Positions 1 through 12,549 of a stretch of 64,000 bases of DNA are shown piece after piece. Positions within the stretch are counted from its first letter, which is position 1. The number at the start of each line of letters is the position of its first letter. This DNA comes from Hofstenia miamia (Eukaryota; Xenacoelomorpha; Acoela), in NCBI GenBank assembly GCA_004352715.1, contig SCFE01000083.1, forward strand, positions 289,991 through 353,990, given 5' to 3'. A program made the position numbers and the translations under genes. The notes under the pieces were generated by a model. That model made no database searches. It worked only from the letters and a program-made list of their open reading frames with translations, and was not told where the DNA came from.

Positions 1-60
1 TAATAATAATAATAAAACTGGGTGAAGAAGCATATAGACAGAAGAGTAGAAGTAAGTGAT

Positions 61-645
61 AAGTGTAGGCTATGTAAGAAAGAGGGGGAGACAGTAGATC
101 ATCTGAAAGCAGGTGTGAGAAGTTGGCACAGAATGAGTATAAGTTCAGGCATGACAAGGTGGGAAGAATGGTACATTGGAGTTTGAGCAGGCAGCATGGG
201 TTAGAAGCAGGAGACAAGTGGTATGAGCACAAGCCACAGGGCGTCATAGAAAATGAGAAGGTTAAGATACTGTGGGACTTCAACATACAGACGAGCAAAG
301 TGATAGAAGCACGGAGGCCAGACATAGTAGTGGTAGACAAAGAGAAAAGATTAGGAACAGTGATAGACAGCAGTACCAAAGGACAGAAATGTAGAAAGCA
401 AAGAGAAAGAGAAGATAGACAAGTACAGAGAGTTGGCTGAGGAAATAGAAAGGCTGCGGAAGTTAAAGAAAGTTGAAGTTGTCCCGGTAGTAGTAGGAGC
501 ACTAGGAGCAGTGAGTAAGAAGCATAAGGGATACTTGGAGGAGTTGGGAGTACCAAAATGGGGAGGAGCAGTAGCACAGAAGGCAGCATTGTTAGGAACA
601 GCTAGAGTCCTGAGGAAAGCTCTCAGACTCCCTGGGAACTGGTGA
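61..645 (+). pseudogene. LINE ORF2 3' end, R2/NeSL-like, frameshifted
   Basis: The C-terminal part of a non-LTR retrotransposon polyprotein. It begins with a zinc-knuckle-like stretch (KCRLCKKEGETVDHL, 61-105), then LAQNEYKFRHDKVGRMVHW, DKWYEHKPQGVIENEKVKIL, EARRPDIVVVDKEKR and VVPVVVGALGAVSKKH, ending LLGTARVLRKALRLPGNW before a TGA at 643-645. This order is typical of the region after the reverse transcriptase in R2/NeSL-like LINEs common in invertebrates. The frame shifts at least twice (about 112-125 and about 375-390), so it is dead or badly assembled. The upstream RT lies outside the window. TAA/AAT-rich tracts lie at both ends (1-15 and 690-707). Confidence 0.75.
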
Positions 646-949
646 GTTTCCCGAGCTTAGAGGGATACCAGCATGAAGCTGTGAGAAGTAAGAATAATAA
701 TAAATAACGCTTTTTTCCTGTCCAAATATAAATCAGTAATTGTAAAACGGAAAGGGGAAATGGCTGAAAATAAGCCATACAAGAGTTTAAAGAAAGTTTA
801 GGTTGTCAATCAGGAGTGCACCATTAAGTAATCTGGAAGCAATGGGGATTAACTAATTTCGATATAATTTAACTCTGCAATGTATCAAATTGTAGGTAAA
901 TCGAGTGGCACTACTTTTAGAAATAGAACACTTTAAATCACTATTTAAT
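646..949. other. LINE 3' tail and unassigned flank
   Basis: After the LINE stop there is a short 3' tail with an AATAATAATAAATAA run near 691-707, then AT-rich sequence with no recognised feature. Confidence 0.5.
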
Positions 950-1570
950 GGATGTGAACAATCATTTTCAATTCGCCGTATTGTTTTCATAATTTGATTT
1001 GATATTTTCTGTTTATAATATCATAAGGCATATAACTTGTCCAGGCATGATATTGTAGCAAACATTCTGATCGGTTTTCATAACTCTTTTTTCTGTTGTT
1101 TATTTAAAAGAGCCACTCAAACTTCCGCAGCATATAAATAATATTATAGTATATATTGTTTGAATATGTACATTTTCATTTCTTCTTTCATGTATCGAAT
1201 AAAAAATGATAGTTGCTTACATTTGAACGTAACATTTTTTGTTATATTGTTAAATTGCTCTTGCTATCTAGGATTTTTATCAAGTATTATCCCAAGACAT
1301 TTAAGATGGGAAACATGAACGACTTCTTCATTATTAATATATAGTGTTTGTTCATTCATTAATGATAAGTTATGTCGTTTGCAAATATTTCATAAAATCC
1401 ATTTCAAAAGTTTTCGACGCATTGATATATAAGTTTTTGAGTGCTGAAGTAGTTACTATATTATTAAGAATTCGCTTATAATTTTCATAATCATTATTTA
1501 GATTTCCTTTTCTTATTACATGCAAAAGTCAAGTATCATCAAAATATTTCGCAATATCTCCAACCATATG
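950..1570 (-). pseudogene. LINE reverse transcriptase relic (3' half)
   Basis: On the minus strand the sequence reads KYFDDT (motif C of an RT, 1546-1532), then NLNNDYENYKRILNNI, LYINASKTFEMDF, and further on FKCKQLSFFIRYMKEEMKMY and YLYAAEV. This matches the order of the RT core and thumb region of CR1/L2/RTE-like LINEs (YADDT, L.IN.SKT.EM, then the LGI and LY.LR blocks). In-frame stops and shifts are present. No ORF longer than 60 codons survives, so ORF listing misses it. Confidence 0.6.
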
Positions 1571-2302
1571 CGCCGCGAGCGGGGGTCAAGAGAGGGCAGC
1601 TCCCCCTTTCATGGTGAGTTGATTGAATTGACTAGATTTTTATAAAATGGAAATTCCGAATTTCTTAGTAATATTTGATTTAAATAGATTTAAATTCATT
1701 TTTAATTCTGATGTATATAGATAAATAGTGAATTATACTATTAAGAATACTTAAAATTCACAAATAATTTTTTGGTGAATAAAAATTTTTTCTAGATCGT
1801 TATAAAAAGTCTTTAAATCCTTAACGGTTAAACAATGCAAAAAAAAATTTCAGTTAAAAGCAGTATGGGGTAACTTTGTTACCCCAATTTAAAAAAACCT
1901 AAAACTGTATAAATAGATTTTTACATATGAAAATTTGTAAATTCCTTCTTTAGCTTTTAAGCAAAAATAATTTTTAGACGCTTTGTCTAAAAATCTTACT
2001 TAGATTTGCAAGATATTTTTACAATTAAAGCTTTTGATCCAAGAATTGGAGGCAGAGTAAATTTATAACCGCTACCCTCCCCAAGGCCCACATTTTCAAG
2101 AAGCTTGACACGCTGACGACAAACAATTTTTTGAATACGTTTGGCCAAGACAATAAAATTTTAGGCTGAATTTGAACACTTCCCTTTATTTCCCCGCATT
2201 CATTTCAATTAGTTTTGTCTGCAGTAAACATGCAGTAGAAAAGGAAAGAACAATTAGATTAGATGCGTAGTAATTTGCTTAATTTAGTCAGGGATAATAT
2301 GT

Positions 2303-2343
2303 TAATATATATATATATATTTATATATATATATATATATATA
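2303..2343. repeat. (TA)n microsatellite
   Basis: About 40 bp of TA dinucleotide, interrupted once by TTT. Confidence 0.95.
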
Positions 2344-4743
2344 GAAAATTCAAATTCCTGGAGTCCTAAAATGGATATAGCTTTTTTCTGAGATTGTCTT
2401 CTTCACGTAGCAACTAAAATATGCAAAAATCTTAGCATAAAAAAACTAAAAGGACTTAGAATTTCAGAATATAGATGGCATTTGGGTACGAGTTAAATGA
2501 ATATTTATAAAGTTTCATGAAATCATAGCATTAGGGTTTTTCAAGCATGTCATTACAATACAAAGTAGCAATCATCCTAAAGCAAAAGTTATAAGCGGAT
2601 AAATTTTGGGTAACAAAGTTACTCTAAACTTAGCCTATTGATGTTTTTGTTGTATCTAAGTAAGCAAAGTTAGAATGGCTCCCATATTGTCCACACAAAA
2701 AGTAAGTAAAAAATGTGTGAAAGTCACAAAATATCACGTTCTTCCTATTTGATTTGAGCTCAAAATCCTATTCTAGTTGTTGTTGGGGTAACCGATTGCC
2801 CCAAACTTAATTTAACCATTAAACCATGTTAAATCTTTGATTAATGTCTGGAAAATAATTGTGGTATTTTAAAATCTACTGATATGGTAAATATTGATTC
2901 CAAAATAGTTGAGTGGTAGAAAATAACAAACCATAGGCCTATGTTCTTATATTTTCCACATAGGATAGGAGATTAAAGCAGATTCTAGCACATTAATTCG
3001 GATAATCAACTGCTTAGAAAATAAGATCTCATCTCCTTCTTCTCTTTCAATTAAATGATTAAATTTCCTTAAAAGAAATGAAATATTTTTTCTAGTTTTG
3101 TCTGCAACCCCTACTGGAACTTTCAAGTTAGTGTTGATGCTATCTGTGACGTATGTAAAAATTGGTAAATGTTTATCTACTCTTGTTCTAGAGCATTAAT
3201 ATTTTAAAGATTTTACCAGTACTAGGTATTGAAGTAACAAAAGATTAGCTTATTTTTATTTGATTTGTGTCACAGGAAGTGTAGTCTTGGAGTTCTGACT
3301 CCACAAGTCTTGGCCACCATCTATCAATGAAAATAATCACTACAAATACATGAAGGCTATATGTTTAAGAAACTTACATAACACATTGAGTTCATCTCAA
3401 TTTTCAAAGGAGACGTGTGTTCTTTTAAACCCACAGCACTGGAACCAACAAAGCAGAATACTTAAAACAATAGAGAATACTGAAAGCATGAGTGTAAAAA
3501 TCAACCAAGTCTCAGGCATAATTGTTAAACAAACTTTAAATAGATACAATTAAATGCATATTTACATACTATTATACCTAGTTTATAAGGCATGTGCAAA
3601 CAATTAATCAATAGTATCGATTTTCAAAATCGATATCAGATCCTTGACTTTATCAATTGGGTAAAAATTGCACACAAAGACATTTATAATATTTGCTAAG
3701 CATATAGAAAGTTCATCATTGTTTATTGATAACTTGTAAAATGCATTGCCTGAATAGAATATATTTAAGACAGTCAATATTGAAAAATATTTCTTATCCT
3801 TTCATCGGAACTGTATAGTAAACTTTTCTTACTTCATAACATAACATACGAACAAGGCAACTTTTTAGAAAAAATCTGCAAAGATAATTTTTCTAATAAC
3901 AAGCACGTTGCAAGCATGATACTAATGCTTAAAAGTGCAATTAATGAAGAAATTTTAGTGCAGACCAATAGCAGAATCATCTATTAAATAATATCACTTA
4001 ACATTGAAAGCAGAATTCTAAAAGAATTCAGTATTCATTTCATTATAAATTTCAAAATAAATATAATGTATGATACTTTATCAAATTTATTAGTGTTGAA
4101 TGCCATGTGGAAAATTCAATTGATTATGCTATTTTTAATGTGCAAGATGCAAATAAACTTTTTTGAATTTATTGATTGCAATTACATCGAATCTGTTTGA
4201 TGGCCGAATTACCCTATTTTTTATTTTTTAGAGTAGCCTTACCTCGCTTGAAATTATCCATATCAATTTCAACAAGATTTGGGGTTGTAAGCTCAATGCA
4301 CATTGCCAATAACGTAATAACGTCCCATTTACTCATAATGTAGGATTTCTTAATGCTAGCATCAATAAAACTCACAAAATTGCTAAGCCGTTCCACAAGA
4401 GTCGCAGATTATCCAATTTTGCGTTACTTCAATAAATACACTAAAGATGTTTAATTGAGTAAGGCAAAATACTTTAATTGTTTTATTCAATTTTAGCAAT
4501 TATTTGCATTTATGTCAGTCATTACCATTTATGAAAATTTTTTTATGCTTTTGTTTAATATAGAAAACAATTCATGGTCAAATCTTCCAAAAAAAACCGG
4601 AATGAACATATATTTCTTTAAAGTTAAATTTTTAAGAAAGAGTAACCCTAATTGCAAAAATCAAATGGCTTATAGACATTTTTTGATTGTTTAGGAATAA
4701 TTGTACTGTAAATATATTTAGAAAAAACGATTTGGTTATTCTT

Positions 4744-4744
4744 A

Positions 4745-4796
<52 letters not shown>
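4744..4796. repeat. (TA)n microsatellite
   Basis: About 53 bp of TA repeat with one ACA interruption. Confidence 0.95.
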
Positions 4797-6224
4797 CCTA
4801 TTGCGAGGATAAAACTTTAGAGAAAATAACAAAGACCTAGAAATCCAATATTTAAACGAAAATTTTAAAGAGATTGGTCTATTATTATTAATGCTATGAT
4901 TTCAATACAAGGCTTATTTATTATTTTCTCATTTCAATCAAAGCACTCTTAAAAACATGAATTTTTATCTCTATCAAATTTTGATGACATTATTTACAAA
5001 TTTTAACTTCTTATACCTGCGGCAACAGAAAGCAGTTAATTCTAGAAACTGTGTCACAACTGTTACTGCATCAAGTTCAGTTTTTGTTAGTGATACTTGA
5101 ATTTAAGACGTTTTTGTATAAGACGATAATCTGGTGGAAAATGTTTAAAAATATGGAACCCAGGCATTTTTTACAATTTGTAATGGTTTTGATTGGGTTG
5201 CGAATTTTGATTGGCTACATTAGGTAAAATTCCGAATTTTTTACATTAATAGTCATACATTCAAAAATGTCCTCAAAATTTGATACAATTCAATTCTAAG
5301 GTTTTCGCAGCAGTATTAATTGTCTTAGAGCAACTGAGAGGGAAGAAAATGAAATAACTTTATTTAGAGTTGCTTTTTATATTAAAACATTTTGTTTAAA
5401 ACTCTAAATAGCGTAAAAAACATTACAAATAACAGAAACAAAGACACATACAAAAATACATATTTATAAAAACAATCGCAATAATTACTAGCTTAGACAA
5501 CGGAAAATTTAGATTAGATGTGGTCTGTTGAACAATCAATGTTACAAAATCTAAATCCTTGCCATTTGTATTGAAGCCTTTCCTTTGCATAACTACAGAT
5601 GTATTTTTGTCTTTAAATACACTTAATTTATTATTATATTTTATAGATTTAGGTAAATTATTCCATATATTTATTGATGTGTTGAGAAATAAATTTTTCA
5701 TTATTTTCTTGTTATATGGAAAAGGCTTAATGGTTCCAAGATTATGTCTAAGCAAATTTTAGGGGATAGAAAGTTGGATTAGTGGTATAGAACAATATTA
5801 TTAAATATTTTACAGAAAGTAGCTAACATGTTTATGTAAATAATGCAGTTTGGATTTAGTTAGGGTTTTTTTAATTTTTTATTTCTGCATTTCTGTTATA
5901 TAAATGAATAACTGCTATTTTTATAGCAAATTTTATTTACACATTGAATTTATTCAAAAGTTGTTGATTTATGTAGGTATACAGTACGTTCCCATAATTT
6001 AAGTAGCTTAGTATTAATGTGTGAATTTATGAAATTTTTGATGTGTTTGGAAGCTGTTGCGATATATTACAAAGAGCCTTAATGGAAATTGCTATTTTTA
6101 ATAAAATTTGGTTTTTTCTCAATAAATATTTGTTTTGTAAAATTAAATTGATAATAAAAATTTATGCCTACATATTTAAAAGAATTACTTGTTCTATGTA
6201 TCCCAGACAGTTGAAACTTGCAAA

Positions 6225-6375
6225 ACTTATAAATATGATATAAGTATGACACAAATATTTATAAGTCACTTATAAGTCACTTGCATGTTTTGGTGGGATT
6301 TGCAAGTAATGCATTTTACTTATAAGTTATTTATAAGAATAAACATTCTACTTATATGTAATTATAAGTAAATTA
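6225..6375. repeat. ACTTATAAGT palindrome array, left end of BEN element
   Basis: Two perfect copies of ACTTATAAGT and several half or near copies (TTATAAGT, ACTTATAA, TTATAAG) within 150 bp, spaced irregularly. They lie just inside the left TIR. Confidence 0.75.
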
Positions 6376-7011
6376 ATGTACTACAAAAATTTTTTTAAGA
6401 AAATTTCTACAATTTTAAATTTCCAATAAAATTTTTCAAACGAATATTATTATTTTAAAATGTTTGATAATATAGTTCGACGCTATGTGAAAAAAACGAA
6501 CATCAATATCATAAATTCATACTGAAACAGTAGATTGGCAACGGATTGAATAGCAATTTTGCATTGTAATTACAGTAAATATGTTTAAGTTGATGCTTAC
6601 CAATATGTTATTAGGAAGTTCTGTTGCGTCAATTTTTCATTTACTTCATCTAAAAATTATCATGTGAAAGTCAAAACTATAAAATCAACCTTTTTTGGAA
6701 AACTGGAATGCAATAAATCACACAAGATAAGCAGGTAAACTTTATTTATGAGAGCAAAAATGAACAAATTAATAGGCATTATAAGTTTAAAAAGAATAAT
6801 AATAAACAATGCAAAATTGCTATTCATTTGCCACAAGTTGATACGAATTCATTCAAAATTACTAATAAATTTTAACTAAAATCTATCCAGTTGAATATAT
6901 TACATTGGAAATTTCAACTACAAATTACAAACTTTTACAAACAGGTTGAAACAAAAACGTATATCTCCAAACTAAGAACGACAACCAACTAACAAAGATA
7001 TTCAAAAAATG

Positions 7012-7387
7012 TTATCTAGCATCTATAAATTTTACTTCTAAGACAAGCCTATGAACTGAATACAAACCTGTAGATCTCTTATTGAATTTGAGGTCTCTAC
7101 CAAGCTGATTAACAGCAGCTCTTGACTGCTCCCAGCTATCAATTACATTAGGAAAACGCTGGCTTACTGCTACTAAATTTTAAATAATAATTTCAATATA
7201 AATTCAACGTACACTTTAAAAGCTTTTTCCTATTACGCGATAATGGTATTCGCTGCTTTGACGTTTTCTTCCGAGCGCTTAAAATGTCATTAGCCAGCTC
7301 ATCTTCATTAAATAAGAAGCGTGCAACCTGAAGAGCAAACACACTGGGTCGGCTTCCAGGCAAATCCATTAAATTTTTATATAACAT
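7012..7387 (-). CDS. Small BEN-domain protein, two exons (7387-7213, 7172-7012)
   Basis: Exon 1 starts at ATG 7387-7385 and ends at 7213 before GTACGT. Exon 2 starts at 7172 after TTTAG and ends in TAA at 7014-7012. The phases agree (1/1), giving 111 residues with no stop. The fold-defining pattern of a BEN domain is visible at residues 12-95: SVFALQVARFLFNEDELAND, then IPLSRNRKKLLKL, then AVSQRFPNVIDSWEQSRAAV and NQLGRDLK. BEN domains are found in metazoan chromatin factors and in some large DNA viruses, and several bind palindromic DNA. The gene lies between two arrays of a 10-bp palindrome inside a TIR element, so it may bind the element's own ends (inference). The intron would be only 40 nt. 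No catalytic domain is present. Confidence 0.6.
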
Positions 7388-7480
7388 TACTTATAAACTA
7401 CTTATAAGATACTTATAATTTTGTTGATGTCTTATAATTCTTATATTTTTTTGCAATTTAACTGGAACTACTTATAAATT
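7388..7480. repeat. ACTTATAA array, right end of BEN element
   Basis: Four copies of ACTTATAA (one extended to ACTTATAAG) plus a CTTATAATTCTTATA stretch, between the BEN start codon and the right TIR. Confidence 0.7.
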
Positions 7481-9594
7481 TTGGCATTTTTGGAAAGTTT
7501 CGATTGTCTGAGATGTCATTAAAATTCAATATAAACGGAGAAACATTTGTGGAATTATCGTTAGATTTAGGCCGAATTAAGCTAAATTGAGTTTTAGATG
7601 GGTTTATTCTTAGTTTTAGTGAACCAAAATATTGTGCAAAAAGAGTGCAATTTTCTTCGAGAACTTTTATAGCAATTTCTGGAGACTTATGTGAACTAAA
7701 TAGCATAGTATCATCCGCATATTTTATGACAATACATTCCCAAAATTGGACCTTGTGGAACACCATTTTTAATAAAAATTCAGTCAGAGAGAATTCCATT
7801 TAGTTTATCTCTTTGCTTACAATTATGGAGATAACAGCTTACTAGGTCTGCAATTTTGTCTGATAAGCCCAGAAGCATTGTTTTTTCAATTAAAATAGAT
7901 AAGTTAAGAGTTAAAAGCTTTTGATAAATCTAGGCAAGTAACTGCTGAACATGCTGAACACTCATAAATATTTATTTTTCCAATTTTCGGTAGTTGTTAA
8001 CAAAGCATAATTTGTAGAAATATACTTGCGAAAACCATATTGATTTTAAGATTGCATATTATGCTTACATAAATGTTCATTAACCTGGTAAAGGAGAAGT
8101 CCTTAAAAAATCCTACCTATTGGCGATGTAATAGAAATAGTTCTATATATCAAATAATCTTTTGGGCAATCTTTTTTTAATATTGGAGTAATATTTGCCA
8201 ATTTTTATTGATCAATAAAAGTAGAACGTCGAATACACGCGTTTATATTGTATGAAAGTGGTTCAGCGATACAATATGGAGCAATTTTTCGGTACCAAAT
8301 GGAAGTAATAGGGGACTGCAAAATTTGTTTTTAAAGATTGAATAGATTTGATAATTACAAACTTAATCATGAATCGAAAGAGGCTAAATTTCATTAGTGT
8401 TAAGGGGCAGTTTTGCCATTATAATTGCCTAAATTGCAAAAACTTCATTAAATATATAATTCATGTTCTTATTATTAGTGACTGCAATTCCTTTAATTTA
8501 TTTTTTTTGTTTTTTACTTGTTTTCTATTTAGCAAACTATTTATTAAGTCCCATTTAATTTTTTGGGAAGAAATATTTTGACATTTAAAATAGAAATTTT
8601 TAATATAGGCTTTTCGTTTGTAAATATTGCACACATTACGTGCATTTTTACAAGCATTATAATAGTTTGTTGTTTAGAATATTTGTATTCCTTGACTGTA
8701 GATTTCTTTTTTTTAGACAGATTATCAAATTTTTTCATTGTAAAAATTTTCCTTTAAGGCAAAAAATGTCTCTATAGAATAAAAGAATTTTATTAAAGTT
8801 GTTGAACATTTTATTTGGTATTTGTGAAGTGTAAATTCTATTTCAATTTTCGGTTTTTAAGAAATTTATAAGTTTTAAAACATTTTCTTCTGATTTTCTC
8901 TTATTCTTATCCAAAATCTAGTTGGATAATTAATTTTTTGTCGATTAGAATAAGTTATTATAAGGCAATAGTGTGAGGGAAAGAACTTCAAACAAATGTA
9001 TTTATATAGAAATTCATTTTCTGAAACCATAAAATAATCAATCAAGGTTTTACTATTTGCAGAAATTCTGGATGGAAAACATGGATTTATTAGTAAAATG
9101 TCGAAAGTTGAAAGGAACTTTTTGTAACTTAGATTTCTCAATAATATTTAATAAGTTCAAATTCCATTTGCCATTAACATTATATTTGTGTTGACTTAAG
9201 GCGGTAATGATTTTCGATTTGTGCAAAGAAATTGTTGAAATGATCTTTTTTGGACAATACAACATATTCAGAAGCTGTCTACTATTGCAATTAAGCATGT
9301 TTTGGAATACAACCAAGAGAATTTTATGTGTGTTATTGTTTGAAATGTTTTGCCTAAGTTTAGGTTTTGGGTGCTTACCAATAAAATCATAGCACGCCCT
9401 TCTTTTGTTTATTGTAATGTGTAATGCAAAGTTTGATTTCTATCTGCTCTAAATAGTTTAAATTTTCGATTATGAAATAAAAGAACTTTCAGCATAATGA
9501 TTACTATTATAGCTTGTGATCCTATTCATGTGATAATGTATATACCAAGCTGGAGTGGTACTAGAGAAGTTCCTTGTGAGCTCCATTGCTAGTT

Positions 9595-9780
9595 TTAATC
9601 AAATTTAAAAAAAATACATTCAAAGCTCTGATATTCATTACTCAGGTAACTAGTTAATGATTTGCTATAATGACAAACTGAGAGCTGTAATTTTTGCACG
9701 AAAATGCCATGATTAATGTTGTCAAAACGCTTGAATAGATCTAAGAAACCAAATAAAACATAATCATCAGAATCAAACAT
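9595..9780 (-). pseudogene. LINE RT fragment (motif A region)
   Basis: The peptide contains VLFGFLDLFKRFDNINHGIF, VQKLQL and LTSYLSNEYQSFEC, matching the F.DLSKAFDTINH...L..YLSNR.Q block of L2/CR1-like reverse transcriptases. It lies upstream of the endonuclease part of the neighbouring LINE on the same strand, so it is a separate relic, not part of that copy. Confidence 0.6.
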
Positions 9781-10619
9781 AATTATACACTGCTCAATTG
9801 TATGCAGAAGTGCATAAGTTGTAGAGACATTTTTCCAAATTCAAATTATGCGTACGACATTGGATAAGGACATTAAAATTGTAAGATCAACCATTCCCAA
9901 GAATTTAAGAATAATCGAATGCATATACATAAGATCAATGCAACCAAATCCTAACACTAAAGATAATTACATCTACAAGCAAAAATTAACAATTAACTTT
10001 AATTTTATAATATTATCTTGAAAAAATAGTACATATTTAGATAGAATTTTTTGTAAAGTGATGATACTCAAGTGGAGCGAAGTATACATCTTTATCTGTT
10101 TCAATTAGAATTACTAAAAATCTTTAATAACAGTACATGATCAGTCATCTTGTCATGCACAGGTCTATGGATAACAAATGAAACTAACATTTTAATCAAA
10201 ATGAAATATACTGCGTATATAAAACACTGTAATGATAAGAATATGGCAAACATTAGTCAATATAAGAACATAAGGAACCAAGTAGCTAATAAATAGAAAC
10301 AAGATTTATAGAAATTTTTGAAACAGTCTTTTGTAAACAAAAATAATTCACAAAAATGGAAATTAATTTTTAGTTTCTTCAAGAACAAAAAATTGTTGGA
10401 AGTTTCAACTATAAGCAACGAAAATGGCGAAATTATTAAAACAGAAAATTAATATCAACCATACAAAATGAATTATTTATAAAATTAAGAAAATTTAATG
10501 ATTGTTAACAAAGAAATAATCATAATCAGAAACAAATGATAATTTATAAGAATTTAAGAGACAAGAAAAAAATTTATTTCACTTTTGTAACACTACATCA
10601 ATTTAAGGAAACACCAAGA
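9781..10619. other. Unassigned sequence between LINE relics
   Basis: AT-rich sequence. It may contain the unrecognisable 5' part of the plus-strand LINE that follows, but no domain can be read. Confidence 0.4.
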
Positions 10620-12000
10620 CATAAAAATTAACAAGTCTCAGGAACTAAGGAAAACGCCAACATGGTCTATAAAAGAAGCAATGAAAATCATAAGTAGACT
10701 ACTATGCGACATATTAAATCAATGCATCAACGAAGGTGTTTTTTTTCCAGGGGAATTGAAAATTGCAGAAATAATACCTATATACAAAAAAGTGATATTA
10801 ATGAAGCTACTAATTACAGACCAATCTCAGTTCTATCAATTACAAGTAAAATATTTGAAAAAATTTTATATAACCAAATTAATAAATATTCCAAAAAATA
10901 TCATATAAGATCTTTAAAATTTGGATTTAGAAAGAATATGTCTACGAATAATGCACTAATTTTTTTTAGACGATTGGAGAAATCATATAGATAAAGGAGA
11001 TAGATCTAATAAGATGTAAATACTATCTAAAGCATTTAATTCAATAGATCATGAAATACTAATTAAAAAATTAAAGCATATACAGCTTTAATGAATATGC
11101 AACTAAGTTATTAACCTCATATTTAACAAAAAAGACAATACGTAAAAGTAAACAATGAAATCCCTAATAAACTAATAATTAATAAGGGAATACCTCAAGA
11201 CTCAGTTCTAGGGCCATTAATATTCAATCTTTATGTTAATGACATCAATTTTAATGAAAATGTGTGCAATATGCTGATGACACCCTGAAGTATTCAACCA
11301 ACAAATGTGATTTATTAAACGCACTAGAAAATGCAATATTATACTTTGAAAAAAATAAAATGAAATTATATGTTGAAAAGTCTAGATTTATGGTATTAAA
11401 TATTTCTAAATAGACTGAAAAATTAATGTTAAAAATAAACAAGAGACAAAAATTAAATAATTAAAAATAATCTTTGACAATAAGTTAACATTTGACAACG
11501 AAGTCAACAAATAATGCAGAAAATGATACAAACAATCAAGACACTATCTAAAATTCCACGATTCATACCTATTAACTGAAAAATTACTCTAATAAAATCA
11601 TATACATACATACATACATACATATATATATGTATGTATATATAGCCTCATTACTTATATCCAGCCTGTTTATTAGCAGCCCTTAATAAAAGAATGAAGA
11701 TCAAACTAGAAAGAATTTTTAATCGGCGTATCAATCTGTGAAAGAAGAAAGCAAGCTATAATTAAAGAAAACAATTTTCATTAGAATATTTACAAAAACT
11801 AAGATTTCTAGAAGTATTTTTCCAAGTTAACGCAAGAGACAAATTACTAATTGTTGTATTGACTTATGGAATGAACTATCACTTCAATTTAAAGAAGAAA
11901 AATTAATTTTAAAGAAATTTAAAAATGTATTTAAAACCAAGAAAAATCAACTATTTAAATTACCGAAGAATTCAATTCCAACAACCAAGCTTAGTTATTG
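10620..12000 (+). pseudogene. L2/CR1-like LINE reverse transcriptase, degenerate
   Basis: Plus-strand RT blocks run in order: CINEGVFFPGELKIAEIIPI (about 10724-10783), NYRPISVLSITSKIFEKIL (about 10818-10870), FGFRKNMSTNNALIFF (about 10920-10970), SKAFNSIDHEILIKKLKH (about 11026-11080), IPQDSVLGPLIFNLYVNDIN (about 11190-11250), a damaged YADDT region (about 11270-11290), then LYVEKSRFMVLNIS (about 11370-11410). The C-terminal CIDLWNELSLQFKEEK block is near 11855-11900 and a terminal stop near 11998. Several frameshifts and stops are present. It is convergent with the minus-strand LINE at 5420-9316. Confidence 0.75.
11601..11646. repeat. (CATA)n/(TA)n microsatellite
   Basis: Five CATA units followed by TATATATA and GTATGTATATATA, inside the LINE relic. 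Confidence 0.9.
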
Positions 12001-12549
12001 AGGCAGAGAAACTATTTTTAAAATCTTAAGTGTTTAACAGTATTTGTATATACAGAGTATTTTAAAAATAAGATATTATTTTAATTAAAAAGTTGTGTTC
12101 TTCGAAAATCCCTTAGTAAGACAAACTATGATCTAAAACACACCCCGATGAGCAAGTTCATAAGATACTTGAAATCTACATGAAAAGATTTATAATTATG
12201 GAAAAAAATCAGAAAAATCTTGAATAATCACAAACTTCTGACTGGTATTGTGTATACATTTATTTATGTACTTGCGAATATTTAGAACTAGTTTTGTTAA
12301 TAAGTTATTGATGTTAAACAGAATTTAATAAAATAGTAGTGAGTAAACAAAATACTTTGATTCCACTTCATCTTGAAACATTTATGACTAAAAATATATA
12401 CAAAATAACAAATACAAATAAATTCGAGAAAATATAACATCATATTGCCAAAATACAAACATTCATATAAATAACATGCAGACTATAAATAATGAAATAC
12501 GAAAATTGAAATTGCATGCAAATAAAAAATTGTAGTAATTGGACACAAT
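12001..12549. other. Flank between LINE relic and MOSMO stop
   Basis: Probably contains the MOSMO-like 3' UTR on the minus strand; nothing else recognised. Confidence 0.5.

Larger units (their letters stand above)
1571..5419. other. Unassigned AT-rich flank with repeats
   Basis: No gene recognised. It contains three short near-palindromic GGGTAAC...GTTACCC-like motifs (about 1866-1884, 2608-2626, 2785-2805) and two (TA)n tracts (listed separately). Open stretches at 3350-3553 and 4214-4396 have no recognisable domain. Confidence 0.5.
6202..7512. mobile_element. BEN-domain-bearing TIR element inserted in the LINE
   Basis: The LINE reading is broken here. The left end reads CCCAGACAGTTGAAACTTGC and the reverse complement of the right end reads CTCAGACAATCGAAACTTTC, 16 of 20 bases identical, so these are terminal inverted repeats of a 1.31-kb element. 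Inside both ends are arrays of the palindrome ACTTATAAGT and its halves (left about 6225-6375, right about 7388-7480). The interior encodes a small two-exon BEN-domain protein. No transposase is visible. The flanks ATGTAT and ATGTCA are at best a decayed target duplication. The element is probably non-autonomous, or of a type whose transposition protein I do not recognise. Confidence 0.65.
5420..9316 (-). pseudogene. L2/CR1-like LINE, degenerate, split by a TIR element
   Basis: Read on the minus strand the LINE domains appear in order. The endonuclease portion (9316-8875) has NLNLLNIIEKS, SRISANSKTLIDYFMVSEN and FFPSHYCLI, matching the GDFN, TLIDHI and SDH blocks of an apurinic-type endonuclease. 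Next come RT traces QYGFRKYISTN (about 8045-8015), CLDLSKAF (about 7950-7925), MVFHKVQFWE (about 7770-7740) and KYADDTMLF (about 7728-7702) with LRINPSKTQFSLI. After a 1.3-kb insertion it resumes with TSNSFKYVGINF (about 6190-6150). The C-terminal end NTSINIWNNLPKSIKYNNKL lies in 5755-5423. Many stops and shifts show it is inactive. Without the insertion it is about 2.6 kb. Confidence 0.75.
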
